Positions 1-9,226 of a DNA stretch of 64,000 bases are shown piece after piece; the first letter of the stretch is position 1; each line of letters begins with the position of its first letter. This stretch comes from a bacterium. Lineage in GTDB: Bacteria > Pseudomonadota > Alphaproteobacteria > Micavibrionales > UBA2020. A model generated the notes under the pieces. That model was not told the origin of the DNA. It made no database searches and was given only the letters and a program-made list of their open reading frames with translations. The stretch is taken from assembly GCA_029945425.1 (NCBI GenBank), contig JAQSDV010000004.1:186001-250000 (forward strand), written 5' to 3'. A program made the translations under genes and the position numbers.

Positions 1-773
1 TTGTTAAGCCCGTCCTTTTTCAGGCCGTCCTTGTTCAGGCCGCGTTTCTCCTGAATCCGCTCGTGCAGTTTCTGACGCATTTCCATCTGTTGGGGCTGCA
101 GTTTCTGGATGCGGTCGCGCATCTCGCCGCCGCGCACCAGTTTCACTTCCGTGCGCAGGCGCGCCAGCCGCCCCTGTTTCCATTCCTTGGGCGCGAGCGG
201 CGCCGCGCCGCGCTTGGCAATCATCGTGCCCTGCCCGCGCTGCAGGCGCGTATTCGCGCCGCCGGAGGCGACATCGATCGTGCCGTCATCCACATAAACG
301 TCATAGCTGCCATCCGCATCGGGGGCGCCCGTGATATCGGTGCCGCGGATGCCGATGGTGCCGGCGGGGCTGTTGATGGAAACATCGGGGTTTTCTTTTT
401 TCGCGACCAGGCCGCTGACATAGCGGAAGCCGCCCTCCAGCAGCGAATAACTCGCCTTGTTCGATGCGGTGTCTTCGGAGTCGAACACATACTGGTCGAT
501 GCGGAAGCGCGAATTTTCGGCGAGCGTCCATTCCGTGTTGTCGGCCAGCAAAATGAACAGCCGCGATTTTGCGCCTGTCGTCAGCAGATCGCCCATGCCG
601 ACCGTATCATTCAGCTTCAGCGCAAAGGGCGCGCCGCCGCTCCGCGACAATGTCGCGCTGCCCTCGACCTCCACCACCGTGCCGATGGGATCGGCCTTGG
701 CAGTCATGGGAAAGAAAAGAACAAGGCCAACGACAAAAGTGCTGAAAAATGCGCAGATAAGGCGGAATGACAT
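1..773 (-). CDS. FecR-domain secreted protein, C-terminus cut by window edge
   Basis: The reading frame opens at an ATG (771-773) and stays open to base 1, so the C-terminus lies outside the window. Residues 1-23 form a signal peptide ending in TAKA. A FecR-type domain follows: a start like GTVVEVEGSATLSRSG, then GDLLTTGAKSRLFILLAD, and the family hallmark SPAGTIGIRGTDIT near residue 140. FecR domains outside iron signalling are common in periplasmic or surface proteins of unknown role. No TonB receptor or sigma factor is adjacent, so iron sensing is not supported. After the domain the protein becomes rich in K, R and Q and reaches the edge in a degenerate repeat of the type GLNKDGLKKDGL. The antisense strand also has a long open frame, which I treat as a shadow. 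Confidence 0.85.
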   Translation of the reverse strand, partial: MSFRLICAFFSTFVVGLVLFFPMTAKADPIGTVVEVEGSATLSRSGGAPFALKLNDTVGMGDLLTTGAKSRLFILLADNTEWTLAENSRFRIDQYVFDSEDTASNKASYSLLEGGFRYVSGLVAKKENPDVSINSPAGTIGIRGTDITGAPDADGSYDVYVDDGTIDVASGGANTRLQRGQGTMIAKRGAAPLAPKEWKQGRLARLRTEVKLVRGGEMRDRIQKLQPQQMEMRQKLHERIQEKRGLNKDGLKKDGLN

Positions 774-829
774 GGTTTCTAACCCTTTCAAGGATCGGGA
801 TATAGGCTAATACGGCGGTATGATATCAT

Positions 830-863
830 CCCCTGCGCGGTCAACCCGCTTTATTTGCAGGGG
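830..863 (-). terminator. Possible dctA terminator hairpin
   Basis: Downstream of the dctA stop, CCCCTGC (830-836) pairs with GCAGGGG (857-863), and an inner GCGG/CCGC stem (837-849) sits inside. On the dctA strand there is no clear U-run after the stem, so intrinsic termination is only possible. It also lies in the 5' region of the FecR gene. Confidence 0.35.
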
Positions 864-877
864 AATTGGCTAAAATT

Positions 878-2146
878 TTAGTCTTTGGACAGTTCTGACC
901 GGAAGATTTTGACGTCGAGGTCTTTTTCCCATTTGGAAATCACGATGGCGGCGACGCCGTTGCCGATCAGGTTGGTGATCGCGCGCGCCTCCGACATGAA
1001 ACGGTCGATGCCAAGGATCAGCGCAAGACCCGCAACCGGCACATGCGGCACAACAGCGAGCGTCGCGGCCAGCGTGATAAAGCCTGCACCCGTCACGCCC
1101 GATGCGCCTTTCGATGTCAGCAGCGCAACGCCAAGGATCGCGGCCTGCTGCCCCCATGTCAGGTCGATGTTCAGCGCCTGCGCCACGAACAGCGCGGCGA
1201 GCGTCAGGTAAATATTTGTGCCATCAAGGTTGAAGGAATAACCGGCCGGCACCACCAGCCCCACCGTGCCGCGCCCGCAGCCCAGCTTTTCCAGTTTCGC
1301 CATCAGCGGCGCCAGAACGCTTTCCGATGACGAGGTGCCGAGGACGATCAGGATTTCTTCCTTGATATAGCGCAGGAACCGCCAGAGGGAGAATCCGGTG
1401 ACGCGCGCAACCGTGCCCAGCACCACGGCGATAAAGATAAAGCACGTCAAATAGAACGCGCCCATCAGCGCCATCAGCGGTTTCAGCGATTCAATGCCGT
1501 ATTTGCCGATGGTAAATGCCATCGCCGCGCCCGCGCCGATCGGGGCGAGGCGCATGACCGCGTTCATCATCGCGAAAAAGATATGCGACGCCTGTTCGAT
1601 AAATTCATGCACCGCTGCGCCACGCGGGCCCATGCGGTTGAGCGCATAGCCGAACAGGATGGCGACCAATAACACCTGCAGCAGGTCCCCCGTGCCGGTG
1701 AAGGCATCGGTGAATGTTTTCGGGATGATATGCAGCAGGAACCCCGTCGTCGACTGGTCATGCGCGGCCTGCGCGTAACTTGCAACGGCGGATGCGTCCA
1801 GCTGCGCGGGATCGGCGTTAAATCCGTCGCCCGGTTTCAGCGTATTAGCGACTGCAAGGCCGATCAGCAGCGCGATGGTCGAGATGACTTCGAAATAAAG
1901 CAGCGTCTTGACGCCCACACGCCCGACCTTCTTCATGTCGCCCGCCGCCGTGATGCCGAGAACAATGGTGCAGAACACGATGGGCCCGATCAGCATTTTG
2001 ACGAGCGCGATAAAACCGTCGGCCGCGGGTTTCATCTGCACCCCTGCCTCCGGCCACAAATAACCTGCTGCCCCGCCGATAAAGATCGCGCACAGCACCC
2101 AGAAATAGAGGTGGTGATGGAGGGGTTTTTTAACGTCTTTTTTCAC
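878..2146 (-). CDS. dctA: C4-dicarboxylate:cation symporter, DctA family
   Basis: Inner-membrane secondary transporter of the DAACS family, which imports succinate, fumarate and malate with H+ or Na+. The 422-residue length is normal for DctA. Family motifs are present: [12 protein letters not shown] (the serine-rich reentrant loop) near residue 270, [21 protein letters not shown] near 300, [16 protein letters not shown] near 350, and [19 protein letters not shown] near 385. About eight hydrophobic segments are visible. The ATG start is followed by a short basic, His-containing N-terminus. No DctB/DctD two-component genes are adjacent, so the regulation is unknown. Glutamate or aspartate specificity (GltP-like) cannot be excluded from sequence alone, but the motifs are closest to DctA. 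Confidence 0.93.
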   Translation of the reverse strand: MKKDVKKPLHHHLYFWVLCAIFIGGAAGYLWPEAGVQMKPAADGFIALVKMLIGPIVFCTIVLGITAAGDMKKVGRVGVKTLLYFEVISTIALLIGLAVANTLKPGDGFNADPAQLDASAVASYAQAAHDQSTTGFLLHIIPKTFTDAFTGTGDLLQVLLVAILFGYALNRMGPRGAAVHEFIEQASHIFFAMMNAVMRLAPIGAGAAMAFTIGKYGIESLKPLMALMGAFYLTCFIFIAVVLGTVARVTGFSLWRFLRYIKEEILIVLGTSSSESVLAPLMAKLEKLGCGRGTVGLVVPAGYSFNLDGTNIYLTLAALFVAQALNIDLTWGQQAAILGVALLTSKGASGVTGAGFITLAATLAVVPHVPVAGLALILGIDRFMSEARAITNLIGNGVAAIVISKWEKDLDVKIFRSELSKD

Positions 2147-2298
2147 GGCGGCATCCTTTGCCCAACCATATCAGCCTTGGCAGGGGTTGTTCAGGGGCAT
2201 TCCCTATTTTTAACATAATAATTTAACGAAATTCCGGCTTGTCGGCGCTTTGCTAATTTGCGACAGTCACGGCAGTCCATAACATCCGCTTCCACAAC

Positions 2299-2320
2299 TC
2301 CGCCATAAGGCGGAAAAGGT
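2299..2320 (+). promoter_or_regulatory. Hairpin directly before the ribosome binding site of the next gene
   Basis: TCCGCC (2299-2304) and GGCGGA (2309-2314) form a six-pair stem with an ATAA loop. It ends just before the AAGGT ribosome binding site (2316-2320) of the gene starting at 2327. The rest of the 180-base divergent interval to dctA is AT-rich and should hold promoters for both genes, but no box stands out. Confidence 0.35.
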
Positions 2321-2326
2321 GACGCC

Positions 2327-2923
2327 ATGAACGACCTGTACCGCCAATACCCGCGCCTGCTGCAATTCGACATGTCGCGCAACGACGGCATGGTGCAGGA
2401 CATGCTGGGCCCGCAACCGGCGCATATCACGGCGTTCCAGCAGCAGGCCTATCGCCTGATCGAACAGCATGGCGAAGGCACACCGGCGCAAAAGGAAGCC
2501 GCGATGATTTGCGCCGCGCTCGTGATCGAGCCGCAGCTGCTTTACATGGATATGCCGAACCTGATCATGAATTACGGCGTGGAAGTCGAGAACGCGATCG
2601 AGCCCCTGATGGGCGCGCGCCCGAATGAAGCGCTGCCCCCCGTCATCGCCTATGCCCGCGCGGCATCCGGCATCGTGCTGATCGAAAACATGCTGGTATC
2701 GGTCGCCAAGGGCGAACCGCTGGGCGGCAAGACGGCCGATGTGCTGGCGCATGTGAAGGCGTCGTTCGGGCAGGATGAAATTTCATTTGCCAATATCGAC
2801 GGCTCGCCGCTGGTCACGCGTTTCCTGACCGCGAAGGATGAATTGTTTTCAAAGCTGGAAGCAAAACTGGCATCCGAAGCGCCCGCACCCCGCAAAAACC
2901 GCGGCAAAAGCTTCGATCTGTAA
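2327..2923 (+). CDS. Conserved-type hypothetical protein, 198 aa
   Basis: Soluble, mostly helical protein with no signal peptide or membrane segment; I recognise no family. Features that can be seen: an aromatic N-terminus (NDLYRQYPRLLQFDMSR), a helix-rich middle with ICAALVIEPQLLYMDMPNL, and a C-terminal basic tail (PAPRKNRGKSFDL). The start is supported by AAGGT seven bases upstream. Codon use matches the neighbours, so it is very likely a real gene. It stands alone, divergent from dctA and tail-to-tail with the next gene. Confidence 0.8.
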   Translation: MNDLYRQYPRLLQFDMSRNDGMVQDMLGPQPAHITAFQQQAYRLIEQHGEGTPAQKEAAMICAALVIEPQLLYMDMPNLIMNYGVEVENAIEPLMGARPNEALPPVIAYARAASGIVLIENMLVSVAKGEPLGGKTADVLAHVKASFGQDEISFANIDGSPLVTRFLTAKDELFSKLEAKLASEAPAPRKNRGKSFDL

Positions 2924-2935
2924 AAGCTTTCGCTG

Positions 2936-3529
2936 TTACGGCTTTTTCATTTCTTCCTGCAATTTGCGAAGTGCATCCGGCACATCGGGCGCCGTCATCA
3001 GCTTGTCGAAATTTTCCTGCATGATGTCGAGCTGCGCCGCATCCTGCGTATCGATGAACCGGTAAAACGCGCCGCCCATCGCATCGGCAAGCGGGGATAA
3101 CGATGGTTTTGCCATCATGTGCTTGTATTGCGCCACGGCAAATCCGTAGGTTTCTTCCCGCTTCGCCCATTGCTCGCGCTCGGCGCCTGCCAGCAGGAAA
3201 TTGATGCTGTCGGACAGCATAAAGGAATAGGCCTCGCGCGGCAGGTTGGTGAATTGCGTGATCGCGTCGGTCAGGCACGCGCAGACGCCGCACAGCACCG
3301 CATATTGTTCCCACGGCAGCGCGCCGGTAAGATTCGATTTTTTAAACATGTCGTCGCAGAGGATGATGACCGTCAGCGTCGCGTCACTGGAAAGCCCGCT
3401 GAGGAAATCGGCCTCGCCCGAGGGGGGCGCGTTGCGGGCGTTCAGGAAGCCGCGGATCTTTTCCGCGCGCTTCATCTGCAATGCGGTTGTCTTGAAATCA
3501 GTTGTCTTGGAATCGTCGTCCGTCGCCAT
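2936..3529 (-). CDS. Hypothetical protein, 197 aa
   Basis: Soluble helical protein of unknown family. It starts with a hydrophilic, probably disordered stretch (residues 1-20), followed by helices. A cysteine pair occurs in YAVLCGVCACLTDAI near residue 85, and FYRFIDTQDAAQLDIMQENF lies near the C-terminus. It ends 12 bases from the convergent upstream-numbered gene. The size and helical character resemble the 198-residue neighbour, but I see no clear alignment between them. Confidence 0.75.
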   Translation of the reverse strand: MATDDDSKTTDFKTTALQMKRAEKIRGFLNARNAPPSGEADFLSGLSSDATLTVIILCDDMFKKSNLTGALPWEQYAVLCGVCACLTDAITQFTNLPREAYSFMLSDSINFLLAGAEREQWAKREETYGFAVAQYKHMMAKPSLSPLADAMGGAFYRFIDTQDAAQLDIMQENFDKLMTAPDVPDALRKLQEEMKKP

Positions 3530-3598
3530 GCTGCACCGCCGAAAGAGGTAAAATTATGGGCATTGACCTGCCACCCCCTTACCTTAAGATAATCCTAT

Positions 3599-4573
3599 AT
3601 GACAGCAAAGCCGAAAAAACAGCCCACCCGCTCCGCGGGCGCTCGTATTTCCGCGGGGGGCACAGATATGCGTTTCGATTTTAACGCAGCGGCGAAACGC
3701 GCGCAGAAAGACCACCCAGAACTGCGCGGCAATATGCTGTTTATCCATGCGGGCGAGGTTGCCCCCGATGCCCATGCCGACGATCTGGTCGCCCAGGGCG
3801 TCGATGACGATGACATCGCCGAAGTCGAAAAAATGGTGCGCGACGCGAAACGCCTGAAAACATCCTTTCATCTGGCCGTCAGCCGCGAGGAGAAAAAGAA
3901 CCTCGGCGTGCTGGTGTTCCACCCCGACCGCCATGCGGTGTTCGGCGAAAAACCCGGCGCGGCGGATGATGTTGCCACCTTCGACCACGAAACCGGCCAT
4001 GCGCTGCTGCCCAAATTTAACGGCACGAAAAGCGAAAACGCCGCCGACGGTTTCGCAGCACTACGCCATTTCCAGCGTTTCGATGCGGATGCGCGCGCGA
4101 ACCTTGAATATGCCGGATGGAAACGCGCGGCGGTCGCCATGCTGCTGGGCAAGAATTCGCACCTGACGACCTTTACGCTGGATAAAATCATTTGCGATGC
4201 CGATACGGCGAACTTCTCCAGCCTCACGCCCGCGCAGACGAAAAAAATCGCGGCGGAATATGCGGAGAAATGCACGCCGTCCGCCAAGCGCCTTGCGAAA
4301 ATTTCGCATGACTTTGCGCCGCTGAAAAAGCTCAAGCCGCAGGAGGCGATGGAGAAACTCGCCGCCATCACGTTGAAGGCGAAAACCGACTCGGATACCT
4401 TTTACCTGGGCGCGCGCGTGCTGGCGGGGGCGTTCCGGCAGGGGGGCATCCGCCTTGATGGCAAGAAAATCGACCTGAGCGGCAACGAGCACGCCCAGTT
4501 GAGAACCAAACTCACCGCGAAACTTGAAAAAATGCCTAAAAATCATCCGCTTAGGAAGCTTGCGGTACTATAG
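3599..4573 (+). CDS. Putative zincin-type metalloprotein with HETGH motif
   Basis: 324-residue protein of unrecognised family. The segment FDHETGHALLPKF (residues 128-140) fits the HExxH zinc-protease signature. About 12 residues later ENAADGFAALRHF could supply a third ligand, as in gluzincin-type folds (ExxAD). Downstream are helices rich in K and A. There is no signal peptide, so a cytoplasmic location is inferred. The start is uncertain: ATG 3599 has a weak ribosome site, while the in-frame ATG at 3668 (MRFDFNAAAK) has a G-rich stretch seven bases upstream. The metallopeptidase call rests only on the motif; the rest of the protein gives no family match I can name. Confidence 0.7.
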   Translation: MTAKPKKQPTRSAGARISAGGTDMRFDFNAAAKRAQKDHPELRGNMLFIHAGEVAPDAHADDLVAQGVDDDDIAEVEKMVRDAKRLKTSFHLAVSREEKKNLGVLVFHPDRHAVFGEKPGAADDVATFDHETGHALLPKFNGTKSENAADGFAALRHFQRFDADARANLEYAGWKRAAVAMLLGKNSHLTTFTLDKIICDADTANFSSLTPAQTKKIAAEYAEKCTPSAKRLAKISHDFAPLKKLKPQEAMEKLAAITLKAKTDSDTFYLGARVLAGAFRQGGIRLDGKKIDLSGNEHAQLRTKLTAKLEKMPKNHPLRKLAVL

Positions 4574-4661
4574 TAATTTCCGCAATCCTGTTGACGGTTT
4601 TTATGCACAGGCGTAGCGTCTGGCTATATTTAGGGCAGAGGCCGTTACATAGGGCAGAGCC

Positions 4662-5513
4662 ATGGCCATGAACGATAAAAACAGAAAACTCGCCAAGACA
4701 TTCGCCGCCTACGCGCTGACCAGCGCGGCGCTGCTGGGCGGAGGCTTTGCCCTGCAAAGCGGCGTGAACGCGCTGCAGCGCGAACCGGCCGCCGTCACCG
4801 CAACCGTGCAGGCCGCAGAGGCGCAAGTGCCCGTTACCCGCGATATCGCCGCCGTGCCGCGCGGCGACGGTCACCCTGTGCTGGTCATCCCCGGATTTTT
4901 CGGCAACGACCTGCATATGTCGGAACTGCAAAACACCATCCGCGACCATGGATACAAGGTTTACGGCTGGGAAGCCGGCATGAATATGGGCCCCAGCGAG
5001 ACGAAGGCAAAGCAGCTGGAAGAACACCTGAAAAACATCTACGCCGCCAACGGCAACCAGAAGGTTTCCATCGTCGGCTATAGCCTCGGCGGCGTCTATG
5101 CCCGCGAACTGGCGCGCCGCCATCCCGAACTGGTCGCCAATGTGATCACCCTCGGCGCGCCCTTTGGCCAGCGCTCCTCCGGCGGTGCGGTTGATGAACG
5201 CGTGGCGCATGTGCAGGAATATTACGGCACGGCAACGACCGACCCCCGTATCGCGCCCCCCGTACCGACCACGTCGTTATTTTCCACCAATGACTGGGTT
5301 GCGGGCTGGAAAGAGGCGCTGAACACCGGCGGCGCGCAATCCGAAAACATCCGCATCGCCAGCGGACATATCGCGATGCCCTTTAGCGAAAATGCCGCCG
5401 CAATCATCCTCGACCGTCTTGCGCAAAAATCCGTAAACTGGCAGCCTATACTTAAGTCGGCGGAGCCGACGGTTAAGCCGGCAGCGCAACCACCGCATAA
5501 CCCGGCCGCATGA
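4662..5513 (+). CDS. Alpha/beta hydrolase, lipase-like, probably exported
   Basis: The N-terminus has a basic start and a hydrophobic stretch (residues 11-30), reading as a signal peptide or anchor. The hydrolase core begins HPVLVIPGFFGND (oxyanion region) near residue 67, and the nucleophile elbow is GYSLGG near residue 127, followed by YARELARRHPELVANVITLGAPFG. That order matches triacylglycerol-lipase and PGAP1-like esterases. A late His in SGHIAMPFS could complete the triad, with an Asp in between. It is about 283 residues, normal for the group. The substrate is unknown. The C-terminal 25 residues are Pro/Ala-rich. It is transcribed in the same direction as the DUF3592-like gene 25 bases downstream. 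Confidence 0.82.
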   Translation: MAMNDKNRKLAKTFAAYALTSAALLGGGFALQSGVNALQREPAAVTATVQAAEAQVPVTRDIAAVPRGDGHPVLVIPGFFGNDLHMSELQNTIRDHGYKVYGWEAGMNMGPSETKAKQLEEHLKNIYAANGNQKVSIVGYSLGGVYARELARRHPELVANVITLGAPFGQRSSGGAVDERVAHVQEYYGTATTDPRIAPPVPTTSLFSTNDWVAGWKEALNTGGAQSENIRIASGHIAMPFSENAAAIILDRLAQKSVNWQPILKSAEPTVKPAAQPPHNPAA

Positions 5514-5538
5514 TTTTATTCTTTTAAGGGTTTGAACC

Positions 5539-7251
5539 TTGGGCAGCCGGATATTCATGATGCTGTTCGCCCTGCCGTTTTTCGGCGTCGGCGTCTGGGC
5601 GACATATTCCATTATCTCGACATTTATCGAAGCCGAGGCCATGCAAAGCTGGGTGCCCGTACAGGCACGCGTGATATCGGGCGGGGTCGACGAAAATACC
5701 GATAGCGAAGGCTCCACCACCTACAAGGCCCATGCCGAATATAAATACAGTTATAACGGGCAGGATTACACCGCCACCCGCGTCGCCATCGACACGACCG
5801 CAGACAATATCGGCCATGCGCACGAAGAACGCGGGGAGGCACTGGCCGCAGCCGCCAATGAAGGCCGCAGCATCGAGGTTTATGTCGACCCTGAAATGCC
5901 CTATAGCGCCGTCATCTATCGCGACGTCCGCTGGGGCATGGTCGCGTTCAAGGGGTTGTTTGCGGTGCTGTTCGGCGGTGCGGGGCTCGGCATGATGATT
6001 GCGGCGGTCTATAAAAAACGTCGCACGGATCCCGGAACCATCGCGTCCTACAGCGATGCGCCGTGGCTCGCCAACCCCGACTGGCAGACGAACGAGATAA
6101 AATCGGGTTCGAAAGGAAAGATGTACTTCACCTGGATTTTCGCGGGCATCTGGAACCTTGTCTCCGCCCCCCTCCCCTTCCTGCTGCGCGAAGAAGTGAT
6201 GGAGAAGCAGAATTACGGCGCGCTGATCGGCCTGATATTCCCTGTGATCGGCATCGGGTTGCTGGTCTGGGCCGTGCGGGCGACGCTGGAATGGAAACGT
6301 TTTGGCGCGTCGCCGGTCGCGCTCGACCCCTTCCCCGCGGCCATCGGCGGGCAGGCGGGCGGCACGATCGAATTGCCGGTGCCGTTCGATTCAAACAATG
6401 CCTTCCGCATCACCCTTGCCGCTGTCCACAGTTTTGAAAGCGGCAGCGGCAAAAACCGCTCCCGCCGCGAGACCAGCGGCTGGGAGCAAAGCGTGGTCGG
6501 CTACGCGGAACCGGGCCTGTATGGTACGCGCGTGCAATTCCGCTTCGACATTCCGGCGGGGCTGCCGCCGTCGGATGCGGACAAAGGCGACGATACCTAT
6601 GACCTGTGGCGTCTCGGCATCCGTGCCGACCTGCCGGGCATCGACATCAATCGCGACTATGAAATTCCGGCTTATCCCGGCACCGCCAAATCGCATATCC
6701 CCGACCGCGCCGCGCAGGCATCCGCCGTCGCGACGAAAGTGATGGTGGAACAGGATTTGCGCAGCCGCATCGTGATGCAGGGCGAACACATGTTCTATCC
6801 GATGGGCCGCAACCTATTTTCCTGCTTGATGGGAATATTGTTTGGCGCGGTGTTTGCGAGCGTCGGCGCATTCCTGCTGGTGAAAGAAGACGCATGGTTC
6901 GGCGGCGCGATTTTCGGCGGCATTGGTTTGCTAGTCTTCATCGGCTGCATATACGCGGTTGCCAATTCACTGACCGTCAAGCGCGACAGCATGGGCAGCG
7001 GCGTCGAAACCGTGCGCTGTCTGTTCGGCGTGCCGGTCAAAACACGTTACGCCGCGCTTGACGATATCCTGTCGCTGCAGCGCGACAGCACCAGCAGTTC
7101 GCAAAAGGACGGGCGGTATGTGAAATTCTACCGCGTCTTCGCGAAACTGAAATCCGGCGGCGACATCACCCTCGGCGAGAGTTTCGAGGGCGAGGCAGAG
7201 GCCGATGCCGCTATTGCCTTCATCCGCGAAAAGCTGGGCATAGGCATTTAA
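5539..7251 (+). CDS. DUF3592-like membrane protein
   Basis: 570-residue membrane protein. Residues 1-130 look like a DUF3592 domain: an N-terminal membrane helix, then a beta-rich region with WVPVQARVISGGV and AEYKYSYNGQDYTATRV, then VYVDPEMPYSAVIYRD leading into a second helix. Further membrane pairs occur near residues 195-255 and 435-475. A large soluble beta-rich region lies between (about 265-430), and a PH-like C-terminus follows. The start is a TTG with AAGGG eight bases upstream. The biochemical function of DUF3592 proteins is unknown. It probably shares a transcript with the lipase-like gene before it. Confidence 0.75.
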   Translation: MGSRIFMMLFALPFFGVGVWATYSIISTFIEAEAMQSWVPVQARVISGGVDENTDSEGSTTYKAHAEYKYSYNGQDYTATRVAIDTTADNIGHAHEERGEALAAAANEGRSIEVYVDPEMPYSAVIYRDVRWGMVAFKGLFAVLFGGAGLGMMIAAVYKKRRTDPGTIASYSDAPWLANPDWQTNEIKSGSKGKMYFTWIFAGIWNLVSAPLPFLLREEVMEKQNYGALIGLIFPVIGIGLLVWAVRATLEWKRFGASPVALDPFPAAIGGQAGGTIELPVPFDSNNAFRITLAAVHSFESGSGKNRSRRETSGWEQSVVGYAEPGLYGTRVQFRFDIPAGLPPSDADKGDDTYDLWRLGIRADLPGIDINRDYEIPAYPGTAKSHIPDRAAQASAVATKVMVEQDLRSRIVMQGEHMFYPMGRNLFSCLMGILFGAVFASVGAFLLVKEDAWFGGAIFGGIGLLVFIGCIYAVANSLTVKRDSMGSGVETVRCLFGVPVKTRYAALDDILSLQRDSTSSSQKDGRYVKFYRVFAKLKSGGDITLGESFEGEAEADAAIAFIREKLGIGI

Positions 7252-7320
7252 CACACATTTTGCGGAACTTTTCCGGCTATGCTACCGTTTGATACCGTTA
7301 AACGCGAGCACAGGCGGCAG

Positions 7321-8529
7321 ATGCATAATTTTTCGCAGCTATTGATTGTCCTTGGAATTGCGGGCCTGACCGTGCCGTTCCTGCACCGGTTGAAAATCAC
7401 GCCCGTGCTGGGATACCTGTTCTGCGGCGTGATAATCGCACCGCATGGGCCGCTGGCATGGTTCGACCGCGAGGTGGCGGGCGCGGCGGCCGATGCGGCG
7501 GGGAATATCACAATGACCGAAGGCGCGCTGGAAAAATTCGGCGAGCTGGGCATCGTGTTCCTGATGTTCATGATCGGCCTGAAACTGTCCATCAACGAAT
7601 TGTGGAAGCGGCGGCGCGAGGTGATCGGCATCGGCGGCGTTCAGGTGCTGGCGACCGCCGCCGTGATTTTTGCCGTCGCACGCGCTTTCGGCAATGCGGT
7701 CGAGGTCTCGATCCTGATGGCCGCCTGCCTTTCCTTCTCCTCGACCGCCGTCGTGATGCAGTTGCTGGAGGAAAAAAAGAACGAAGGCACGGCCGCCGGA
7801 AAATTATGCTTTTCCATCCTGCTGATGCAGGATCTGATGGTCGTGCCGGTTTTGGCGATGGTGTCGGCCTTCGCCGCGAACGAAGGCGACAGTCTGGTAT
7901 TGCCGGTACTGAAGGCACTCGCCATCGGCATCTGCGCAATCGCGCTTATTTACGTCATCGGCATGCGGGTGCTGCCGCCCGTCTTGCGCATCGTGAAACC
8001 GCACCGCCGCCGCGAATGGCTGATGTCGTTCGTGCTGTTCGTCGTGATTGGCGCGGCGATGCTGACGGAATATGCCGGATTGTCGGCGGCGCTTGGCGCG
8101 TTTCTAGCGGGGCTGCTGCTGGCGGAAACGGAATACAGAAAAGATGTGGAGGAAATCGTGGCACCCGTAAAGGGCTTGCTGATCGGCGTGTTTTTCCTGT
8201 CGGTCGGCCTCGGCGTTGATTTGATGGAAGTCGCGGAAAATATCGGCTGGCTGCTCGCCTCCGTCATCGGCATCGGTTTTGCGAAGGCGGCGATATTGTT
8301 CGCGGTCGCGCGCGGCTTTGGCGTGCACAAACGTGTGGCCGGTGAAACCGCCGTCATGCTGGGCCAATGTGGTGAATTCGCGTTTGTGATTTTGACGCTT
8401 GCGCTGGCGGAGGGCGTGATCCCCAAGGGCGATGCGCAGTTCTTTATGCTCGTCACGGCACTATCAATGTTTGTGACGCCCTTCGTCACCGCGCTCGCCC
8501 CGAAGCTCGGGAAATTTCTGAAGCGTTAG
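7321..8529 (+). CDS. CPA2-family cation:proton antiporter, membrane domain only
   Basis: KefB/GerN-type monovalent cation:H+ antiporter with about twelve membrane helices. Family motifs: PVLGYLFCGVIIAP near residue 25, GIVFLMFMIGLKLS near 80, LSFSSTAVVMQLLEE near 135, LMQDLMVVPVLAM near 165 and GQCGEFAFVILTLALAEGV near 360. It lacks the TrkA-N domain found in KefB/KefC, so nucleotide or glutathione gating is unlikely. I take the ATG at 7321 (MHNFSQLL) because it is the first start that gives a normal short N-terminus; an in-frame ATG at 7279 has no ribosome site. A second antiporter of this family lies at 17384. Confidence 0.88.
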   Translation: MHNFSQLLIVLGIAGLTVPFLHRLKITPVLGYLFCGVIIAPHGPLAWFDREVAGAAADAAGNITMTEGALEKFGELGIVFLMFMIGLKLSINELWKRRREVIGIGGVQVLATAAVIFAVARAFGNAVEVSILMAACLSFSSTAVVMQLLEEKKNEGTAAGKLCFSILLMQDLMVVPVLAMVSAFAANEGDSLVLPVLKALAIGICAIALIYVIGMRVLPPVLRIVKPHRRREWLMSFVLFVVIGAAMLTEYAGLSAALGAFLAGLLLAETEYRKDVEEIVAPVKGLLIGVFFLSVGLGVDLMEVAENIGWLLASVIGIGFAKAAILFAVARGFGVHKRVAGETAVMLGQCGEFAFVILTLALAEGVIPKGDAQFFMLVTALSMFVTPFVTALAPKLGKFLKR

Positions 8530-9104
8530 AGATTACTGCGGATGCTTTCGACCGTACCCGGCGACATATCTTTCATCTGCTCGGCCAGCGCCTTCAGGCG
8601 TTTGAACGATGTCGGCAGGCAGTTGTCGGGGACGTCTTTCGCCTGTTCCGCGATCAATGCCGCCAGCTCGCCGAACATCAGCACGGGCAGGTGCGTCTTG
8701 CGCATCATTTCGTCATGCATCTTGCCGGTGATCTGCTTGCCGTTATTGTCATGCGTCACGATCTCGCAGCCGATTTTTTTGAACAATTCAACGACCGCCG
8801 CCGTTTCATCGCATTCCAGTGTCACGACGCAGGAGCGGTTGGTAACAGGGCTTTGCGGCCCGAACATCGGGTGAATGCCGGAGACGCGGGCGCTGTGCGC
8901 CAGGCAGGCATCATTCGGTTTCGCCTGCACGGAACATAAATTCACCAGATGCTTGCCCGCATGTTTTTGCGCGACATCGCCCACCGCCGATACGGGAACG
9001 GCAATCAGAACAATATCGGCATCGTCGGAAATTTCCGCATGGGCGGCAAGTTCATCCGCCAGAAATGTGCCGAAGACGCCGCGGCCGATAATCGCTATTT
9101 TCAT
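8526..9104 (-). CDS. Short prephenate dehydrogenase-like protein (TyrA family)
   Basis: NAD(P)-dependent dehydrogenase of the TyrA type. The Rossmann motif GRGVFG is at residues 7-12. The acidic and hydrophobic beta strands follow (DADIVLIAVPVSAV), then the family hallmark GIHPMFGPQSP near residue 75, which holds the catalytic histidine. Prephenate dehydrogenases oxidatively decarboxylate prephenate in tyrosine synthesis. At 192 residues it is about 90-100 shorter than usual; the helical dimerisation domain is mostly missing. It may be a minimal variant or act on another substrate. The gene overlaps the antiporter stop by four bases, tail-to-tail, and is not next to other aromatic pathway genes. 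Confidence 0.75.
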   Translation of the reverse strand: MKIAIIGRGVFGTFLADELAAHAEISDDADIVLIAVPVSAVGDVAQKHAGKHLVNLCSVQAKPNDACLAHSARVSGIHPMFGPQSPVTNRSCVVTLECDETAAVVELFKKIGCEIVTHDNNGKQITGKMHDEMMRKTHLPVLMFGELAALIAEQAKDVPDNCLPTSFKRLKALAEQMKDMSPGTVESIRSNL

Positions 9105-9226
9105 GGTTGCTTACCCTTTGTGACGGGGCGATTATATACATGAAGGCCGCTTGCGGTCATCTTGAAAAACGAAACCGAGGACCTATATCAGCCCCGAATC
9201 CTCCAGAATAAACCGGTGCCCCGCCC

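Noticed and set aside
63..770. Long plus-strand open frame of 235 residues
   Set aside because: It is antisense to the FecR-domain gene, whose signal peptide and SPAGTIGIRGT motif are clear; the plus frame is rich in Ala, Arg and His as shadow frames are here.
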